In this document: one piece after another, positions 15,732 to 18,465 of the stretch
Layout: every line of letters starts with the position of its first letter
How positions within the stretch are numbered: position 1 is the first letter of the stretch
NCBI GenBank assembly: GCA_041738275.1
Contig: JBGSQD010000237.1
Coordinates: forward strand, 1 to 18,465
DNA from: JACPFJ01 sp041738275
GTDB taxonomy: Bacteria > Desulfobacterota > Desulfuromonadia > Geobacterales > Pseudopelobacteraceae
Direction of reading: 5' to 3'
Length of the DNA stretch: 18,465 nucleotides
Position numbers and translations under genes: made by a program
The notes under the pieces: model-generated
What the model saw: the letters and a program-made list of their open reading frames with translations, nothing else
Database searches by the model: none
What the model was told of the DNA's origin: nothing

Positions 15732-18465
15732 TCAGGATTCCAGGATGCCAGCTTGGGCCTTTCTTGGCCTTACCTTGTGCAGCAACCGATCCATGTAATA
15801 GTAGACTACAGGGGTGATGTAGAGGGTCAGCAGCTGCGAAGTCAGCAACCCGCCCACAACCGCCAGTCCCAGCGGTTGCCGCGACTCCCCGCCCGCGCCC
15901 AGTCCCAGGGCAATCGGCAGGGTTCCCATAAGTGCCGCCATGGTGGTCATCATGATCGGCCGGAAACGGACTATCGCCCCTTCGTAAATGGCATCCAGGG
16001 GCAGCTTCCCGCCTTCACGTTCAGCCTCCAGGGCAAAATCGATCATCATGATGGCGTTCTTTTTCACAATGCCGATCAACATGATAATCCCCACAAAGGC
16101 ATAGATGTTCAGATCACACCTGAAGATCATCAGGGTGATGAGCGCCCCGAAACCGGCGGCCGGCAGCCCGGATAGGATCGTGATCGGGTGAATGTAGCTT
16201 TCATAAAGCACCCCGAGCACCACGTAGATGACAAAGATGGCCATGGCCAGCAGCAGCCATAACCCGCTGAAAGAAGATTTGAAGGCCTGGGCAGTACCCT
16301 GAAAACTGGTGCTGACTGTCGGAGGGAGGGTTGCCGCGGACACCTTGTCAACGAGCTTCATGGCATCCCCCAGGGCAACGCCGGGGCGAAGATTGAATGA
16401 GAGCGTCACTGCCGGCAGTTGCCCCAGATGGTTGACCGCCAGCGGGCCGATGGTTTTGGAAATGGTGGCGATGGTTTCAAGCGGAATCAATTCCCCGCTT
16501 TTCGCATTGATATAGAGCATCCCCAACGCTGCCGGGTCTCCCTGATAAAGCGGGTCAAGCTCAAGGATCACCTGGTACTGGTTGGTCGGGGCAAAGATGG
16601 AGGAAACCTGGCGGGAGCCATAGGCATAGGCCAGGGCGTCCTCCACCTGCAGGACGGAGAGCCCCAGGGCGGCAACCTTGTCCCGGTTGATCTCCACATG
16701 CACCTGGGGATTACTGATCTGTAGGTCGCTGGTCACGTCCTGAAGTTCCGGGATCTCCCGCAGCCTTGCTTCCAGATCCATGGAGGACCGGTACAGCTCA
16801 TCCGTATCCTGCCCCTGCAGGGTGAACTGGTACTGGCTTTTGGAGCGGGTGCCGCCGATCTGGATCGAAGGGATGTTTCTCAGATAGGTGCTGATTCCCG
16901 CGACCTTGGCAAGTTTGGGGCGCAACTCCTGAATGATTTCATCGGCAGACAGTTTCCGCTGATCCCGTGGTTTGAGCCGCATGAATAAACGGCCGGTATT
17001 GCTGCTGCCGCCGCCGCTGCCGATGGATGACATGAAACCCTCGATATTGGGATCCTTGGCAATGATGGCGGCAACCGCTTCCTGGTGCAGCTGCATGTCG
17101 GCAAAGGAGGTCCCCTGGGCCGTCTCGGTGTCGGCGTTGAGCCGGCCGGTGTCTTCGGTCGGCAGAAACCCCAAGGGAATGACGGTAAACAGCCAGCAGG
17201 TAAACAGGGAAAGAATGATCGTCGCCGCCATGACCGTCCGCCGGTAGCGCAGCACCTGATTAAGGGAACGTTCATACAGATGGCGCATGGCGTCGAAGAA
17301 ACGCTCCATGGCCAGAAACAGCCGACCGTGGCCCTCTAATGCGGTCGGCTTCAGAAAGCGGCTGCAGAGCATGGGGGTCAGGGTCAGGGAAACAAAACAG
17401 GAGACCAGAATCGCCACGCTGATGGTTATGGCAAATTCGTGCAGCAGGCGGCCCAGGATCCCTCCCATGAACAGCACCGGGATAAAGACCGCCACCAGCG
17501 ATACCGTCATGGAGATAATGGTGAAGCCGATCTCCCTTGACCCTTTGAAAGCGGCCTCCATGGCGCTCTCTCCCTTTTCCATGTGCCGGACGATGTTCTC
17601 CAGCATGACAATGGCGTCATCCACCACATAACCGACCGCCAGGGTCAGGGCCATCATGGAGATGTTGTTGAGAGAGAAGCCGAGCAGGTGCATGACGGTG
17701 AAGGTGCCGACGATGGACATGGGCAGCGCCAGCGACGGGATGATCGTTGCGGAGAGATTGCGCAGAAACAGGAAGATCACCATGATGACCAGGCCGATCG
17801 TCAAAACCAGGGTGAACTTGACGTCATGCATGGATTCACGGATCAGCACGGAGCGGTCATACAGTACGTTCAGGTCGACCGAGGCCGGCATCTGCCCCTT
17901 GAAGCCGGGCAGCAGCTTTTTGACATTGTCCACCACCTCGATGGTGTTGGTCCCGGGCTGGCGCTGCACGGACAGGACAATGGCGCGGGTATTGTTGTAC
18001 CAGCTGGCTGTCTTGGTGTTCTCCACACTGTCGAGAACAGCGCCCAGCTCACCCAGGCGGACCGGTGAGCCGCCCCGGTATGCAACCACGATCTGCCGGT
18101 AGGCAACGGCCTTGAACAGCTGCCCGCTTGTTTCGATGGTGTAGGCCTGCTTCGTGCCATCCAGTGTCCCGGTCGGTAGATTGACGTTGGCCTCATCAAT
18201 GGCGCTCGCCACTTCATCGATGCCGATTCTACGGGATGCAAGGGCCTTGGGATCAAGCTGGGCCCGCACGGCATATTTCTGCGAGCCCCACACATTGACC
18301 TGGGCTACGCCGCTGATGGTGGAGATGCGCCGGGCGATCAGGGTCTGGGCATACTCGTCAACCGCGGAGAGCGGCAGGGTGGGGGAACTGAGCGCCAGGT
18401 ACAGGACCGGCTGGTCGGCCGGATTGACCTTGCGGATCGACGGCGGGGTCGGCATATCCTTCGGG
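15732..18465 (-). CDS. RND efflux transporter inner-membrane subunit, HAE-1 family, MdtB/MdtC-like (5' end beyond window)
   Basis: Proton-driven inner-membrane pump protein that would form a trimer and, with a periplasmic adaptor and an outer-membrane channel, expel drugs, detergents or lipids. About 910 codons are visible of a usual 1030-1050. The frame runs off the right edge, so the methionine at 18455 is internal: the residues just before and after it (PKDMPTPPSIRKVNPADQPV) match the middle of the porter domain in MdtB/MdtC proteins. The transmembrane proton-relay pair is present as VGYVVDDAIVMLEN, with the two aspartates encoded at 17621-17616. The GIVKKNAIMMIDF block holds the conserved lysine region. 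GGGSSNTGR and LKPRDQR resemble the MdtB/MuxB branch. The paired aspartates fit HAE-1 drug/lipid pumps rather than metal-type CusA. The TGA is at 15734-15732. Its adaptor and any second MdtC-type subunit would lie upstream, outside this window. A link to the ABC operon 304 bp downstream is possible but not shown. Confidence 0.95.
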   Translation of the reverse strand, partial: PKDMPTPPSIRKVNPADQPVLYLALSSPTLPLSAVDEYAQTLIARRISTISGVAQVNVWGSQKYAVRAQLDPKALASRRIGIDEVASAIDEANVNLPTGTLDGTKQAYTIETSGQLFKAVAYRQIVVAYRGGSPVRLGELGAVLDSVENTKTASWYNNTRAIVLSVQRQPGTNTIEVVDNVKKLLPGFKGQMPASVDLNVLYDRSVLIRESMHDVKFTLVLTIGLVIMVIFLFLRNLSATIIPSLALPMSIVGTFTVMHLLGFSLNNISMMALTLAVGYVVDDAIVMLENIVRHMEKGESAMEAAFKGSREIGFTIISMTVSLVAVFIPVLFMGGILGRLLHEFAITISVAILVSCFVSLTLTPMLCSRFLKPTALEGHGRLFLAMERFFDAMRHLYERSLNQVLRYRRTVMAATIILSLFTCWLFTVIPLGFLPTEDTGRLNADTETAQGTSFADMQLHQEAVAAIIAKDPNIEGFMSSIGSGGGSSNTGRLFMRLKPRDQRKLSADEIIQELRPKLAKVAGISTYLRNIPSIQIGGTRSKSQYQFTLQGQDTDELYRSSMDLEARLREIPELQDVTSDLQISNPQVHVEINRDKVAALGLSVLQVEDALAYAYGSRQVSSIFAPTNQYQVILELDPLYQGDPAALGMLYINAKSGELIPLETIATISKTIGPLAVNHLGQLPAVTLSFNLRPGVALGDAMKLVDKVSAATLPPTVSTSFQGTAQAFKSSFSGLWLLLAMAIFVIYVVLGVLYESYIHPITILSGLPAAGFGALITLMIFRCDLNIYAFVGIIMLIGIVKKNAIMMIDFALEAEREGGKLPLDAIYEGAIVRFRPIMMTTMAALMGTLPIALGLGAGGESRQPLGLAVVGGLLTSQLLTLYITPVVYYYMDRLLHKVRPRKAQAGILES

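Noticed and set aside
18453..18455. Methionine at 18455 as the real start of the RND pump
   Set aside because: The frame stays open to the window edge, and the residues around this methionine match the interior of MdtB/MdtC-type pumps, so about 125 residues lie outside.
1..18465. Search for CRISPR arrays, tRNA or rRNA genes, insertion sequences and attachment sites
   Set aside because: No regularly spaced repeats, no transposase or integrase motifs in any frame, and intergenic gaps too small and featureless for RNA genes that I can recognise.

Overview
The window reads as a Gram-negative chromosome segment with seven protein genes, two of them cut by the window edges. It encodes signal peptides, an outer-membrane barrel and a LolA-like periplasmic protein, so the host has a double membrane. 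The gene types would suit an environmental deltaproteobacterium of the Geobacter/Desulfuromonadales kind. That placement is an inference from the look of the proteins and cannot be proved from the sequence alone. I see no rRNA, tRNA, CRISPR array, insertion sequence or phage gene.

Layout, left to right. (1) 1-693, minus: the 5' 231 codons of a UDP-glucuronate 4-epimerase-type sugar-nucleotide epimerase. (2) 694-875: a gap with a terminator-like hairpin behind the next gene and a weak promoter for the epimerase. (3) 876-8525, minus: a 2549-residue single-module type I polyketide synthase, KS-AT-DH-ER-KR-ACP, ending in a thioester-reductase domain. (4) 8526-8704: a divergent intergenic region with two back-to-back sigma70-like promoters. 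(5) 8705-9958, plus: a 417-residue protein with the motif order of a family-2-like (GT-A) glycosyltransferase. (6) 9986-15427, minus: a four-gene envelope transport operon, transcribed as ABC ATPase, fused FtsX/MacB-type permease, secreted LolA-like protein, outer-membrane beta-barrel. (7) 15428-15731: a 304-bp gap with a possible operon promoter. (8) 15732 to the right edge, minus: an RND efflux pump inner-membrane subunit of the MdtB/MdtC kind, missing its N-terminus.

How the parts may fit together (inference). The synthase carries every domain needed to make a fully reduced acyl chain and to release it reductively as an aldehyde or alcohol. Beside it are a putative glycosyltransferase, a sugar-nucleotide epimerase and an export set that spans inner membrane, periplasm and outer membrane. 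The combination of reductive polyketide synthase, glycosyltransferase and ABC exporter has the same logic as the cyanobacterial heterocyst glycolipid pathway (HglE, HglB, HglT, DevBCA-TolC). Here the genes are not heterocyst genes, and the exporter is instead a LolCDE-like system with a LolA-like carrier. The best hypothesis for a new system is an envelope lipid or glycolipid made by a one-protein polyketide synthase and moved outward by the adjacent ABC/LolA-like/barrel set.
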